The position numbers and the translations under genes are program-made. The notes under the pieces are model-generated. The model did no database searches, was not told where the DNA came from, and was given only the letters and a program-made list of their open reading frames with translations. Shown one piece after another: positions 9,253 to 17,286 of a stretch of 51,323 nt of DNA. This DNA comes from Deltaproteobacteria bacterium. GTDB lineage: Bacteria; UBA10199; JACPAL01. Each line of letters opens with the position of its first letter. Position 1 is the first letter of the stretch. Location of the stretch: assembly GCA_016180855.1 (NCBI GenBank), contig JACPAL010000008.1, forward strand, positions 1 through 51,323, written 5' to 3'.

Positions 9253-9582
9253 CATCTACCAACCCTTAGGACTCCACGACCGAGGGAATGGCACGGCATC
9301 GAAAGTCGCTACTCGCGACGCCAACAACCCCATGGAATAGCGGCAGAATCCGCTCCCAACTACCCTTGCGACCCACCACGAGTTTGACTGGGCCCTAGCT
9401 GACCTACCCTACCAAAAAGGGGATCCAGGTTTCCCCCCTGGACCCCCCTTATACCTTACGCAAGCCCCAAACAGCTTTCAGTAGAGGTTATCGTCACTCT
9501 TCATAACAAGTTGCTAAACCCAACCTCCAAAAGTATAAAAAATCTTCCAAAAAGAACTGATTTGATTTATGGGATGCAAACT
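9253..9582. other. Non-coding spacer with several hairpins
   Basis: No convincing reading frame occupies this spacer between the tRNA and the beta-barrel gene. It holds at least three local inverted repeats: GTCGC/GCGAC near 9306-9320, AGCGG/CCGCT near 9339-9354, and the strong G/C hairpin at 9419-9446. It lacks the tmRNA tag and pairing signatures. It could encode a small structured RNA on either strand, but nothing identifies one. Confidence 0.4.
9414..9448 (-). terminator. Intrinsic terminator reading leftward, no obvious upstream gene
   Basis: On the minus strand a stem of ten base pairs with one bulged base ends in five T residues (the A-run 9414-9418 on the plus strand). The arms are GGGG plus TCCAGG at 9419-9429 and CCTGGA plus CCCC at 9437-9446, with a 7-base loop. 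On the plus strand only a short T run follows. No minus-strand gene precedes it, so it would terminate an unannotated leftward transcript or antisense reading. Confidence 0.45.
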
Positions 9583-10068
9583 ATGTTTAAGAAAACCCTC
9601 GTCCTTTTACTGATTATCTTTCTCACCTCCAGCAGCCTTTTTGCTCTGGGGGCTGAGCACAAGAAGCTTGGTACGGGGGTCTCTATTGGCGAACCGATCG
9701 GATACAGCTCCCGCTTTTTTCTGATGGATCAGCTCAGTCTTGATCTGGTGTTTGGTTATGGATTTGCCGAGGAGGCGTTGGTGATTATGCCGACTGTCAG
9801 CTTTCATCTTCGACGAATCCTTGATTATGACGGCGAGAAGTTCTCGCTGGTCCCTTATTTTGGTGGGGGACTCAAGACCGGTATCGATCTTGGTGGACGA
9901 AACGATGGGGAGGGACTGGTCGGTATGCGATTCCCCTTGGGAGCCTCTCTCGTTGTTGCTGATGGAGCCTTTGAAATTGGGGCCGAGTTTGCCCCAGGAG
10001 CCGAGTTTTCACCTGATTCAGGATTTGATCTGACCGGCGGTATCAGCCTCCGCTACTATTTCTTTTAA
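9583..10068 (+). CDS. Outer-membrane beta-barrel protein, DUF3996-like
   Basis: A signal peptide (MFKKTLVLLLIIFLTSSSLF) is followed by a roughly 135-residue domain of alternating glycine- and aromatic-rich strands that ends in aromatic residues (LRYYFF), as outer-membrane barrels do. The segment GTGVSIGEPIGYSSRFF resembles the start of the DUF3996 family described from spirochaetes. I place the start at ATG 9583, which sits directly before the lysine-rich n-region. ATG 9574 and an upstream in-frame extension to 9511 are less signal-peptide-like. It leads the plus-strand run of genes and its ligand or role is unknown. Confidence 0.75.
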   Translation: MFKKTLVLLLIIFLTSSSLFALGAEHKKLGTGVSIGEPIGYSSRFFLMDQLSLDLVFGYGFAEEALVIMPTVSFHLRRILDYDGEKFSLVPYFGGGLKTGIDLGGRNDGEGLVGMRFPLGASLVVADGAFEIGAEFAPGAEFSPDSGFDLTGGISLRYYFF

Positions 10069-10070
10069 CG

Positions 10071-10526
10071 TTGTTTAAAATACTCTTCCATCGGTCGGGT
10101 CTTCTGGTTCGCATTCTTGAGATCGTCGGACTTTTAAATACCTATCGATTTTTTCGGGAACCGTCCACAACCCACCTCACCACCCTGTATGCATTTCTCC
10201 TGGTCAATTACCTCTTCATCCGCCTGTGTGACCTTGTCCCGTGGTATACAAAAAGTGGGCACTCATTTTGGGACAAGAAGATTGGAATCCGGGTTCACTT
10301 TCAAAAGGCGTTGGTCCCCACCTCTTATATCCTGGCAATCGTCTCTTCCCTCTGTCTGTTACAAATAGAACCTCTTTCTACGATACTTCTCCTGTTGGCC
10401 GGAGCTTGCTTTATCATTATGACGCCCGTTAACTTTATTTTGATCTGGTTTCATCTTCACGATAAAGAGAAAATACCTGTAAATTATTTTAGTTTAAATA
10501 AACAGTGGGCCTCATCCTCTCTATGA
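10071..10526 (+). CDS. Predicted inner-membrane protein, unknown function
   Basis: The 151-residue product starts at TTG 10071, two bases after the previous stop. It has about three hydrophobic segments: around residues 38-58 (YAFLLVNYLFIRLCDLVPW), 83-98 (VPTSYILAIVSSLCLL) and 102-127 (LSTILLLLAGACFIIMTPVNFILIWF). Polar and basic loops lie between them. No motif lets me assign a function. It overlaps the crotonase-like gene by 4 bp (ATGA), which supports that it is a real, co-translated gene. Confidence 0.6.
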   Translation: MFKILFHRSGLLVRILEIVGLLNTYRFFREPSTTHLTTLYAFLLVNYLFIRLCDLVPWYTKSGHSFWDKKIGIRVHFQKALVPTSYILAIVSSLCLLQIEPLSTILLLLAGACFIIMTPVNFILIWFHLHDKEKIPVNYFSLNKQWASSSL

Positions 10527-11299
10527 AAAAATATCTTCTGATTGAAACCGATGGCCCCGTTCTCTGGATCTATCTAAATCGCCCTGAGGTAAAAAACGCC
10601 TTTAACCTGGAGATGGCAGAGGAACTCCAAAAGGCGATCCAAAAAGGGATAAAAGATGATTCCGTATCTGTCCTCGTCCTCTCAGGACGTGGAGATACTT
10701 TTTCAGCAGGGGGAGATATCCGTCTCATGAAAGAGACAAGGGATAGAAAACGATTCTTCCTCAAAATTTCCCGGATTATCAATCAAGCTGTTGTAAACAT
10801 GCAGAAAGGGGGAAAACCTGTCTTGGCGGCCCTCCCCGGTTATACAGGGGGAATCGCACTGGGGCTTGCTTTAGGAACCGATATTCGAATCGCCTCAACC
10901 CATGCCACCTTCAATGCTGCAACAATCCGACTGGGACTTGTTGCCAATGGAGGAACCACCTCCTTCCTGCCACGCCTTGTCGGCACAGCGCGCGCTGCCG
11001 AGATCTTATTTGCGGGTGAGAGTATCGGGGCAAATAGGGCAGAGCAGATCGGATTGATCAATCATGTTGTCACTCCGGAAGAATTAAAAAAAGTGACCCA
11101 GGAATTGGCCCTCAAATTATCTCAAGGCCCCCAGCAGGCCCTCCGGCGCTTAAAGCAGATCTTCTATCAGGGCCTTCATTCCCCTCTCCCGGCCCAGCTT
11201 GAGCGTGAGCGGCAGGCAATCGCCTGGTCGGCAACAACACCCGATTTTGAAGAAGGAATAACCGCTTTCCTCGAAAAGAGAAAACCGCTATTCAAATAG
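10523..11299 (+). CDS. Enoyl-CoA hydratase/isomerase (crotonase) family protein lacking both catalytic glutamates
   Basis: The 258-residue product has the crotonase fold. NRPEVKNAFNLEMAEEL is the N-terminal signature, SAGGDIRLM forms the first oxyanion-hole turn, and GYTGGIALGLALGTDIRIAS the second. Aligning by eye on rat mitochondrial hydratase, the two catalytic glutamates (Glu144 in GGCELA and Glu164 in QPE) are replaced by glycine and threonine (GGIALGLA and NAAT). It is therefore unlikely to be a standard hydratase and may be an isomerase, thioesterase or other crotonase variant acting on an unknown acyl-CoA. The start is ATG 10523, overlapping the previous stop. tsaD follows after 5 bp. 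Confidence 0.88.
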   Translation: MKKYLLIETDGPVLWIYLNRPEVKNAFNLEMAEELQKAIQKGIKDDSVSVLVLSGRGDTFSAGGDIRLMKETRDRKRFFLKISRIINQAVVNMQKGGKPVLAALPGYTGGIALGLALGTDIRIASTHATFNAATIRLGLVANGGTTSFLPRLVGTARAAEILFAGESIGANRAEQIGLINHVVTPEELKKVTQELALKLSQGPQQALRRLKQIFYQGLHSPLPAQLERERQAIAWSATTPDFEEGITAFLEKRKPLFK

Positions 11300-11304
11300 A
11301 TCTT

Positions 11305-12348
11305 ATGATTGTCTTAGGCATTGAGACTTCTTGCGATGAAACGGCAGTCGCCCTGCTTCGTCATGACAAGAGACGATGGACACTCCTTTCCAACAAGATT
11401 GCCTCCCAGGAGGAGATTCACACACCATACGGAGGAATTGTCCCGGAGCTGGCCAGTCGCCGTCATATCGAGATATTGCGGCCGATGGTTGAAAAAACTC
11501 TTGAGGAGGCTAACACCCCTTTAAACAAAATTGACGGGATTTCCGTCACGCACGCCCCGGGGCTTGTCGGTTCCCTTCTCGTCGGTCTCTCTTTTGCCAA
11601 GAGTCTTGCCCTGGGCCTTCAAATCCCGTTTATCGGGGTAAGTCATCTGGAGGGTCACCTGAATGCCCCTTTTCTCGAACACCCCGGAATCCCCTACCCT
11701 CACATCGCCCTTGTCGTCTCCGGGGGGCATACCGCCCTTTACTGGGTCAAACAGTTTGGGACCTACCAGTTCCTGGGAGGGACCCGGGATGATGCCGCAG
11801 GTGAGGCGTTTGATAAAACGGCAAAGCTCCTGGGCCTTGGTTATCCGGGAGGTCCGGCGATTGATCGACTTGCCAAGGAGGGAAATCCAAGGGCGATTAA
11901 ATTCCCAAGGCCAAAACTTCCTGATTATGATTTCAGCTTTAGCGGATTGAAAACGGCGGTCCGCAAAGTGATCGAGGGCAAGAATGGGCAACCAACCCAG
12001 GACCATCAGTTATTAATGGACCTCTGCGCCTCCTTCCAGGAGGCAGTCATCGACCATCTCACCCAAAAAACAATGTTGGCGGCGAAGAAGAAACAAGTGA
12101 AGGCGGTTCTCCTAACGGGTGGTGTCGCCTGCAACTCGCGTCTCAAAGAGAAACTGAGTGAGTCCTGCCGAAGGGCAACGCTAAAATTTTTTCACCCGTC
12201 TCCGCTCTTCTGTACCGACAATGCGGCGATGATCGCCTACACCGGCGGGCATTATCTCCTTCAAGGGAAGTCGTCACCGATGAACCTGAACGCCCTTGCC
12301 AGTCTCGACCTGAAAAATGTGAAAGGGGCCTATGGGTCTTGTTGCTAG
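11305..12348 (+). CDS. tsaD: tRNA N6-adenosine threonylcarbamoyltransferase
   Basis: TsaD transfers the threonylcarbamoyl group to A37 of ANN-decoding tRNAs, working with TsaB and TsaE. The 347-residue product begins MIVLGIETSCDETAVALL, the ASKHA phosphate-binding start of the family. Also visible are the metal-ligand histidines in GVSHLEGHLNA, the phosphate-2 region VVSGGHTALY, and GGVACNSRLKEKL followed by CTDNAAMIAYTGG near the C-terminus. The last codons overlap the rsmA start by 17 bp. Both genes serve RNA modification and translation quality. Confidence 0.98.
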   Translation: MIVLGIETSCDETAVALLRHDKRRWTLLSNKIASQEEIHTPYGGIVPELASRRHIEILRPMVEKTLEEANTPLNKIDGISVTHAPGLVGSLLVGLSFAKSLALGLQIPFIGVSHLEGHLNAPFLEHPGIPYPHIALVVSGGHTALYWVKQFGTYQFLGGTRDDAAGEAFDKTAKLLGLGYPGGPAIDRLAKEGNPRAIKFPRPKLPDYDFSFSGLKTAVRKVIEGKNGQPTQDHQLLMDLCASFQEAVIDHLTQKTMLAAKKKQVKAVLLTGGVACNSRLKEKLSESCRRATLKFFHPSPLFCTDNAAMIAYTGGHYLLQGKSSPMNLNALASLDLKNVKGAYGSCC

Positions 12349-13147
12349 CAAGAACCTTGGTCAGCACTTCCTTTTAAATCCGACGACGATCGATCAGATC
12401 GTCAAGAAGGCAGGAGTGAAGGCAACGGAACAGGTATTGGAGATCGGCCCGGGTCCCGGTGTTCTGACACGCAGGCTTGCCGAGACAGCAAGACGGGTTA
12501 TCGCCGTGGAAAAGGATGAGCGATTTGCGGCGCTCCTTACAAAAGAGTTGGAAACTTATAAGAACCTGACGATTGTTGGGGGAGATATCCTGGACTGTTC
12601 AATGGAGAAACTTCTTGGGGAAGGAAAATGGAAGGTCGTGGCTAATCTTCCCTACAACATCGCCACCGAAGTGATATTTCATCTCCTGAAAACCGATTTC
12701 CTCTTCTCCGCCTTCTACCTGATGGTACAAAAAGAGGTGGCAGAACGATTAGTCGCCTTGCCGGGCTCCAGGAGTTACGGGCTCCTTTCGATCTTCAGCC
12801 AGATTCTTTGCCAAAATCGGATCATCATGAAGCTGCCGCCAGGCGCCTTCACGCCCCCTCCCAAGGTCTCCTCGGCCATCGTTGAATTTCTGATCCATGA
12901 GGAGCCCCGTTTTCCAATCCATCACCTCCCAACATTTGAGTTAGTGGTCCAGGCCGCCTTCTCGCAGCGGCGTAAGATGATTCATAATTGTCTTAAGTCA
13001 GGTCTCCCCGACCATCCCTGGGATCAGATGGAGAGAGCGATGCGGGCAGCCGACATCTCACCAAACCAGCGGGCTGAAGAGATCTCCATAGAGAAGTATG
13101 TCGAGCTCGCCAACAACCTGTTTGAATCTCAAGGTAGCCTTGCCTAG
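12332..13147 (+). CDS. rsmA: 16S rRNA (adenine(1518)-N6/adenine(1519)-N6)-dimethyltransferase
   Basis: RsmA (KsgA) dimethylates two adjacent adenosines in the 3' hairpin of 16S rRNA during late 30S assembly, using S-adenosylmethionine. The 271-residue product has the family N-terminus KNLGQHFLLNP, SAM motif I VLEIGPGPGVLT, an acidic motif II VIAVEKDERF, and the catalytic NLPYN at about residue 108. The C-terminal domain includes AAFSQRRKMIHNCL. ATG 12332 lies inside the tsaD end and is preceded by AAAGGGG. Confidence 0.98.
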   Translation: MGLVASKNLGQHFLLNPTTIDQIVKKAGVKATEQVLEIGPGPGVLTRRLAETARRVIAVEKDERFAALLTKELETYKNLTIVGGDILDCSMEKLLGEGKWKVVANLPYNIATEVIFHLLKTDFLFSAFYLMVQKEVAERLVALPGSRSYGLLSIFSQILCQNRIIMKLPPGAFTPPPKVSSAIVEFLIHEEPRFPIHHLPTFELVVQAAFSQRRKMIHNCLKSGLPDHPWDQMERAMRAADISPNQRAEEISIEKYVELANNLFESQGSLA

Positions 13148-13181
13148 ACATTCACCCTCAAATTCGGTAAACCGACCCACC

Positions 13182-13820
13182 GTGGAAAAGTTACGCTATA
13201 TTGCCGTTGAGGGGCCGATCGGTGTTGGGAAAAGCACGCTCGCCAAGAAGCTGGCCGAGGACTTCAAGGCACGCCTGGTTTTGGAGGAAGCGGGGGGAAA
13301 TCCGTTTCTTCCGATCTTTTATCAAGACCGGGCCAAACATGCCCTGAAAACGCAGATCCTTTTTTTGATCAACCGTTACCTCCAGCAAAAGGAGATGGGT
13401 CAACAGGATCTCTTCTCGCAAATGGTCGTTTCCGACTATCTGTTTGCCAAAGATCGGCTGTTTGCCTCCCTCAATCTTAATCGGGAAGAGCTTTTCCTTT
13501 ATGAAAAAATCTACTCGCTTCTTGATGTCAATCTGGTCAAACCGGACCTCGTTGTTTTTCTCCAGGCCTCCCGGGAGGTTCTGAAAAAACATATCAGAAA
13601 ACGAGGTATTGCCTATGAAAGGAATATCGACGAAGAGTACCTCGACCAGCTGACGGAGGCCTACAACCGGTTCTTCTTCACCTACCATGAAACCCCCGTG
13701 CTGGTCGTGAATGTGACGGATATCGATTTTGTCAAGAACGCCGGGGATTATGAAAATCTGAAACGGGAGATTTTAAGCGTCAAAAAAGGGCCAAAGCACT
13801 ATGTCTCCATCGGAAAATAA
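13182..13820 (+). CDS. Deoxynucleoside kinase (dCK/dGK family)
   Basis: The product phosphorylates deoxynucleosides in salvage. It has the P-loop VEGPIGVGKSTLAKKL at residues 8-23, a DYLFAKDRLFA motif corresponding to the nucleoside-site region, and RKRGIAYERNID, the arginine-rich lid that closes over the phosphates. At 212 residues from GTG 13182 it has the normal family length. A longer in-frame start at 13098 would sit inside rsmA and adds a non-homologous proline-rich stretch. The 20-bp overlap with panB indicates coupling. Substrate preference cannot be read from sequence. Confidence 0.9.
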   Translation: MEKLRYIAVEGPIGVGKSTLAKKLAEDFKARLVLEEAGGNPFLPIFYQDRAKHALKTQILFLINRYLQQKEMGQQDLFSQMVVSDYLFAKDRLFASLNLNREELFLYEKIYSLLDVNLVKPDLVVFLQASREVLKKHIRKRGIAYERNIDEEYLDQLTEAYNRFFFTYHETPVLVVNVTDIDFVKNAGDYENLKREILSVKKGPKHYVSIGK

Positions 13821-14682
13821 GAAGGCTGTTCAAAAAATGACGGTACCTCTCATTCAAAAAATGAAGAGGGGGGGCGAGAAGATTGTGATGGTCACCTGCT
13901 ATGACTACTCCTTTGCACGGCTGATTGACGAAGCGGGTGTCGATATTGTCTTGGTGGGGGATTCCTTGGGGATGGTCATTCAGGGGCAAAAGAGTACGTT
14001 GCCCGTTACGCTGGAAGAGATGATTTATCATTCACGGTGCGTTGCACGCGGCCTGACACGCCCCCTCTTGGTAACCGACATGCCTTTTATGAGCTACCAG
14101 TCAAGCCAGGGAGAGGCGATCAAAAATGCGGGACGTCTTCTCAAAGAGGGAAAAGCGGAGTCGATCAAGCTCGAAGGGGGTGTTGAGGTTGCTGATCTGA
14201 TCCATCGGATGAACCGGATCGGTATTCCCGTCATGGGGCATATCGGTCTTCAACCACAGTCATTCCACAAATACGGCGGCTACAAAATTCAGGGGAAGAC
14301 TCCTCAGGAGGAGCGGCACCTTCTGGAAGATGCCCTGGCGGTGCAGGAGGCAGGATGCTGGTCTGTTGTTCTTGAGGGAGTTCCCGTTGACGTGGCACAA
14401 AAAATAACCGGACGCTTGAAGATTCCAACCGTCGGTATCGGATGCGGGCCTTCGTGTGATGGACAGGTTCTGGTCCTGTACGACCTCCTCGGCATGAACC
14501 CCGATTTTAATCCAAGGTTTCTGAAGCGATACGCTAATCTTGCTGAGGTGGTCACGGAGTCTGTCTCCCTTTTTCGGCAAGAGGTAAAAGATCAACGTTT
14601 CCCTACCGAGGAACATGGCGTCAGGAGGAATGTTATCGATGCAACTCTCAAGATCCGCCAAAGAAACGCATCAGGCACTTGA
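13801..14682 (+). CDS. panB: 3-methyl-2-oxobutanoate hydroxymethyltransferase
   Basis: PanB adds a hydroxymethyl group from 5,10-methylene-tetrahydrofolate to alpha-ketoisovalerate to give ketopantoate. The 293-residue protein contains MVTCYDYSFARL, the Mg-binding VGDSLGMVIQG, TDMPFMSYQ, KLEGG and HIGLQPQS, in the order of the family. ATG 13801 lies inside the deoxynucleoside kinase gene, and the 3' end overlaps the panC start. With panC it supplies two of the pantothenate/coenzyme A steps. panD and panE are not in this window. Confidence 0.98.
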   Translation: MSPSENKKAVQKMTVPLIQKMKRGGEKIVMVTCYDYSFARLIDEAGVDIVLVGDSLGMVIQGQKSTLPVTLEEMIYHSRCVARGLTRPLLVTDMPFMSYQSSQGEAIKNAGRLLKEGKAESIKLEGGVEVADLIHRMNRIGIPVMGHIGLQPQSFHKYGGYKIQGKTPQEERHLLEDALAVQEAGCWSVVLEGVPVDVAQKITGRLKIPTVGIGCGPSCDGQVLVLYDLLGMNPDFNPRFLKRYANLAEVVTESVSLFRQEVKDQRFPTEEHGVRRNVIDATLKIRQRNASGT

Positions 14683-15487
14683 AGCAATAAGGCAGAGCGG
14701 GAAGAGAACGGTTTTTGTCCCGACCATGGGCGCCCTGCATGGGGGGCACCGCTCTCTCTTCCGTACGGCAAAGGATATGGGCGGATTCTCGGTGGCCAGT
14801 ATCTTTGTCAATCCGACACAGTTCAATCAGGAGGAGGATTTCAAAAAATACCCTCGTCCCCTTGAAATCGATCTCACCATTTGTGAGGAGGAAAAAGTCG
14901 ATTTTGTCTTTGCTCCACCCGAAAATGAGATCTATCCCGACGGTCTCGAGACAGATATTCCGGTCCCAAATATTGGACTTCTGATGGAGGGCGAATTTCG
15001 TCCGGGGCATTTTGCCGGTGTCTGTACCGTCGTCCACCGCCTCTTCGAGGCTGTCAACCCTACGATCGCCCTCTTTGGGGAAAAAGATTACCAGCAGTAC
15101 CTGGTCATCCGTGACATGGTGAAGAAACAAAACCGGCCCATCTCTATTATCTCTTGTCCAACGATCCGGGATCGGAATGGCCTCGCCTTAAGCTCTCGCA
15201 ACCGTCGACTTTCTCCTGCTGGCTATGAGAAGGCACTGACAATTCCCCGTCTACTCCGATCCGCTCAACAGATTGCCCAAGAGGGGGAAAGAGAGGCCTC
15301 AAAAATAATCTCCCAGTCCATTTCAAAAATCTCTTCCGCCGAGGCAGACCAACTCAAGATAGACTATTTAAAGATTGTCGATTCCAATAACCTCGAACCT
15401 CTCAAGAAAATCGACAACCAGGCCCGCATCTTGATCGCCGCCTGGGTGGAGGGGATCCGCCTGATTGATAATGATCGATTGATTTGA
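14639..15487 (+). CDS. panC: Pantoate--beta-alanine ligase
   Basis: PanC condenses pantoate with beta-alanine using ATP. The HIGH-like motif GALHGGHRSLF is preceded by VPTMG. IFVNPTQFNQEEDF and the KMSKS-like LSSRNRRLS are clear. I choose ATG 14639 because AGGAGG at 14623-14628 is 10 bases upstream. ATG 14630 is too close to that site, and ATG 14615 would lie upstream of it. The gene overlaps the end of panB by about 44 bp. The product is 282 residues, the usual length. Confidence 0.97.
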   Translation: MQLSRSAKETHQALEAIRQSGKRTVFVPTMGALHGGHRSLFRTAKDMGGFSVASIFVNPTQFNQEEDFKKYPRPLEIDLTICEEEKVDFVFAPPENEIYPDGLETDIPVPNIGLLMEGEFRPGHFAGVCTVVHRLFEAVNPTIALFGEKDYQQYLVIRDMVKKQNRPISIISCPTIRDRNGLALSSRNRRLSPAGYEKALTIPRLLRSAQQIAQEGEREASKIISQSISKISSAEADQLKIDYLKIVDSNNLEPLKKIDNQARILIAAWVEGIRLIDNDRLI

Positions 15488-15518
15488 AAATAAAAAACAG
15501 GTAACAACTAAAATCGCC

Positions 15519-16763
15519 TTGAAGATTCTATCGGCCTCCTATCTTTTGCCGATTTTCTCCCCACCGATTCGGGAAGGAGCCGTTGTTATTGATAAAGAAA
15601 AGATTGTCGAGACCGGTCCACGAAAAAAAATAGAGAAAAAGTACCCGACAGCCAGTCGGGAAGAATTTGATAACGCGGTTCTGATGCCAGGTTTGGTCAA
15701 CGCCGACAGCCACCTGGAGCTCTCCTCTCTTGAAGGGACAACCTCGCCCAGTTTTATTGACTGGTTTTTTGCCTGCCTGGAACATCAGCAAAAAATAACC
15801 CCCGAGGAGCGCCGCCGAAATATTCAGGAAGGAAGTCAACGCCTCCTCCGCTCCGGAACTACCTGCATCGGTGATGTGGGAGGGTACACCGGTATTGTTT
15901 CAGACATTGCAGAAACCCCATTGCGAATGGTTTTGTTCCCGGAGATCATGACCTCGGCCGGTGAGTCGATCTCGGACCATTATCAGGCGTCGCTGGAAAT
16001 CGTTGAGGAGATCCTCTCCCGACAATCGGAACGGATCACAGCCGGCATTGCCCCCTACTCGGCCTACACCCTCTCACGACATCTCCTGAAAATTATTGCA
16101 GTCCATGCACGGCAGACGAAGATCCCGGTTAAGATCCACGCCGCCACCTCATTCGCGGAGATGCAGTTTTTCTTTGAGTCGAGGGGAGAGATCGCAGAGG
16201 CCCTCTTCCCCCGGCTCGGATGGACCGACTCATTACCTCCCGCCCATCGGAAGACACCGATCGAATTCCTCCACTCAATCGGTTTTCTGGAAAGCGCACC
16301 GATCCTTGTTGGCTGTCCCCACCTCTCCGATAAAGATCTGCCATTGCTTGTCCGTTCCAAAAGCAAGGTGGTCTGGAGACCCCGTGTTCAAAAATATTTT
16401 CAGCTCGGGGAAACTCCCGTCTCCAAAATTCAAAAGGCCAAGATTCCACTGGGTCTTGGAACCAACGGGCTGGGAGGTCGGCATTCCCTCTCCTTGTGGG
16501 ATGAGATGCGCGCGGTCAAAGCGGCCTGTACAGCGGAAGATCTCATACGTCTCGCGACAGAGGGAGGGGCTCGCGTGCTTGGGCTGCAGGATCAAATTGG
16601 AACGATCGAAAAAGGAAAGAAGGCTGACCTGATCTGTGTCAAGATCCCCCTCTCTCTGGTTAAATCAAGGAGCCGGGCCGCCCTGTTTCAACACCTGGTC
16701 GATCAAACAACGGAAAAAGAGATCCTGGCGACCTACATTGACGGGCAATCGATTAAGGTCTAG
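15519..16763 (+). CDS. Amidohydrolase-superfamily protein with degenerate metal site
   Basis: The 414-residue product has the architecture of the S-adenosylhomocysteine/aminofutalosine deaminase-type amidohydrolases: GLVNADSHLELSSLEG, HAATSFAEMQFF, GCPHLSDKDLPLL, GLGTNGLGG and a C-terminal GTIEKGKKADLIC segment. The expected zinc and catalytic residues are mostly replaced. HxH is D63-S-H65, the HxxE glutamate is T210, the histidine before CxHL is G265, the HCP motif is W286-R-P288, and the terminal aspartate of GTDS is N316. It is probably a pseudoenzyme or a repurposed member. It starts at TTG 15519 with a weak ribosome site. It sits between panC and a DUF985 gene, which gives no functional clue. 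Confidence 0.8.
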   Translation: MKILSASYLLPIFSPPIREGAVVIDKEKIVETGPRKKIEKKYPTASREEFDNAVLMPGLVNADSHLELSSLEGTTSPSFIDWFFACLEHQQKITPEERRRNIQEGSQRLLRSGTTCIGDVGGYTGIVSDIAETPLRMVLFPEIMTSAGESISDHYQASLEIVEEILSRQSERITAGIAPYSAYTLSRHLLKIIAVHARQTKIPVKIHAATSFAEMQFFFESRGEIAEALFPRLGWTDSLPPAHRKTPIEFLHSIGFLESAPILVGCPHLSDKDLPLLVRSKSKVVWRPRVQKYFQLGETPVSKIQKAKIPLGLGTNGLGGRHSLSLWDEMRAVKAACTAEDLIRLATEGGARVLGLQDQIGTIEKGKKADLICVKIPLSLVKSRSRAALFQHLVDQTTEKEILATYIDGQSIKV

Positions 16764-16773
16764 AGGCACGTTC

Positions 16774-17274
16774 ATGTCACCTTCTGCCGAAGAAATTATA
16801 AAATTATTCGACTTGAAGCCTCACCCCGAGGGAGGATATTACTCGGAGACGTACCGCGCCAAGGGGATCATTCCCCACCACACCCTCCCGAAAGGCTTTA
16901 AGGGAGACCGAAACTTCTCAACAGCGATCTATTATCTCCTCATGGAGGGACAACAATCCAAGCTCCATCGTTTAGCCTCCGATGAACTGTTCCATTTCTA
17001 TTTAGGCGACCCCTTAACCGTCGTCATGATTTTCCCCGACCGTGTGGAAAAAGTAGTGATGGGCCAAGAGATTGCAAAGGGACAGAGGCTCCAATGGACC
17101 ATCCCGGCAGGCTGCTGGTTTGGAGGGTACCTCTCTCCGGGAAGTCGTTTCAGCTTGATCGGTTGCACCGTCGCCCCCGGCTTCGACTTCGCGGATTTTG
17201 AGGCAAATCCAAACCAAGACAAATTGATGAGAGCGTTTCCCCACGCCAGAGAAGAGATTCTAAGGTTCACCTAA
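16774..17274 (+). CDS. DUF985-family cupin protein
   Basis: The 166-residue product begins MSPSAEEIIKLF, then LKPHPEGGYYSETYR, the hallmark of DUF985 cupins. The cupin core includes STAIYYLL, the histidine pair in KLHRLASDELFHFY (metal-site-like), and an AGCWFGGYL/SLIGCTVAPGFDF second half. Some homologues have been linked to sugar epimerase-like folds, but the reaction is unknown. I use ATG 16774, ten bases after the previous stop. The upstream in-frame extension lies within the amidohydrolase gene. It precedes smpB, whose ribosome site overlaps its stop. Confidence 0.88.
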   Translation: MSPSAEEIIKLFDLKPHPEGGYYSETYRAKGIIPHHTLPKGFKGDRNFSTAIYYLLMEGQQSKLHRLASDELFHFYLGDPLTVVMIFPDRVEKVVMGQEIAKGQRLQWTIPAGCWFGGYLSPGSRFSLIGCTVAPGFDFADFEANPNQDKLMRAFPHAREEILRFT

Positions 17275-17286
17275 AGGAGCGCCAAA

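Noticed and set aside
9253-9582. tmRNA (ssrA) gene
   Set aside because: The spacer lacks the tRNA-Ala-like ends, the tag reading frame and the typical ends, despite smpB elsewhere in the window.
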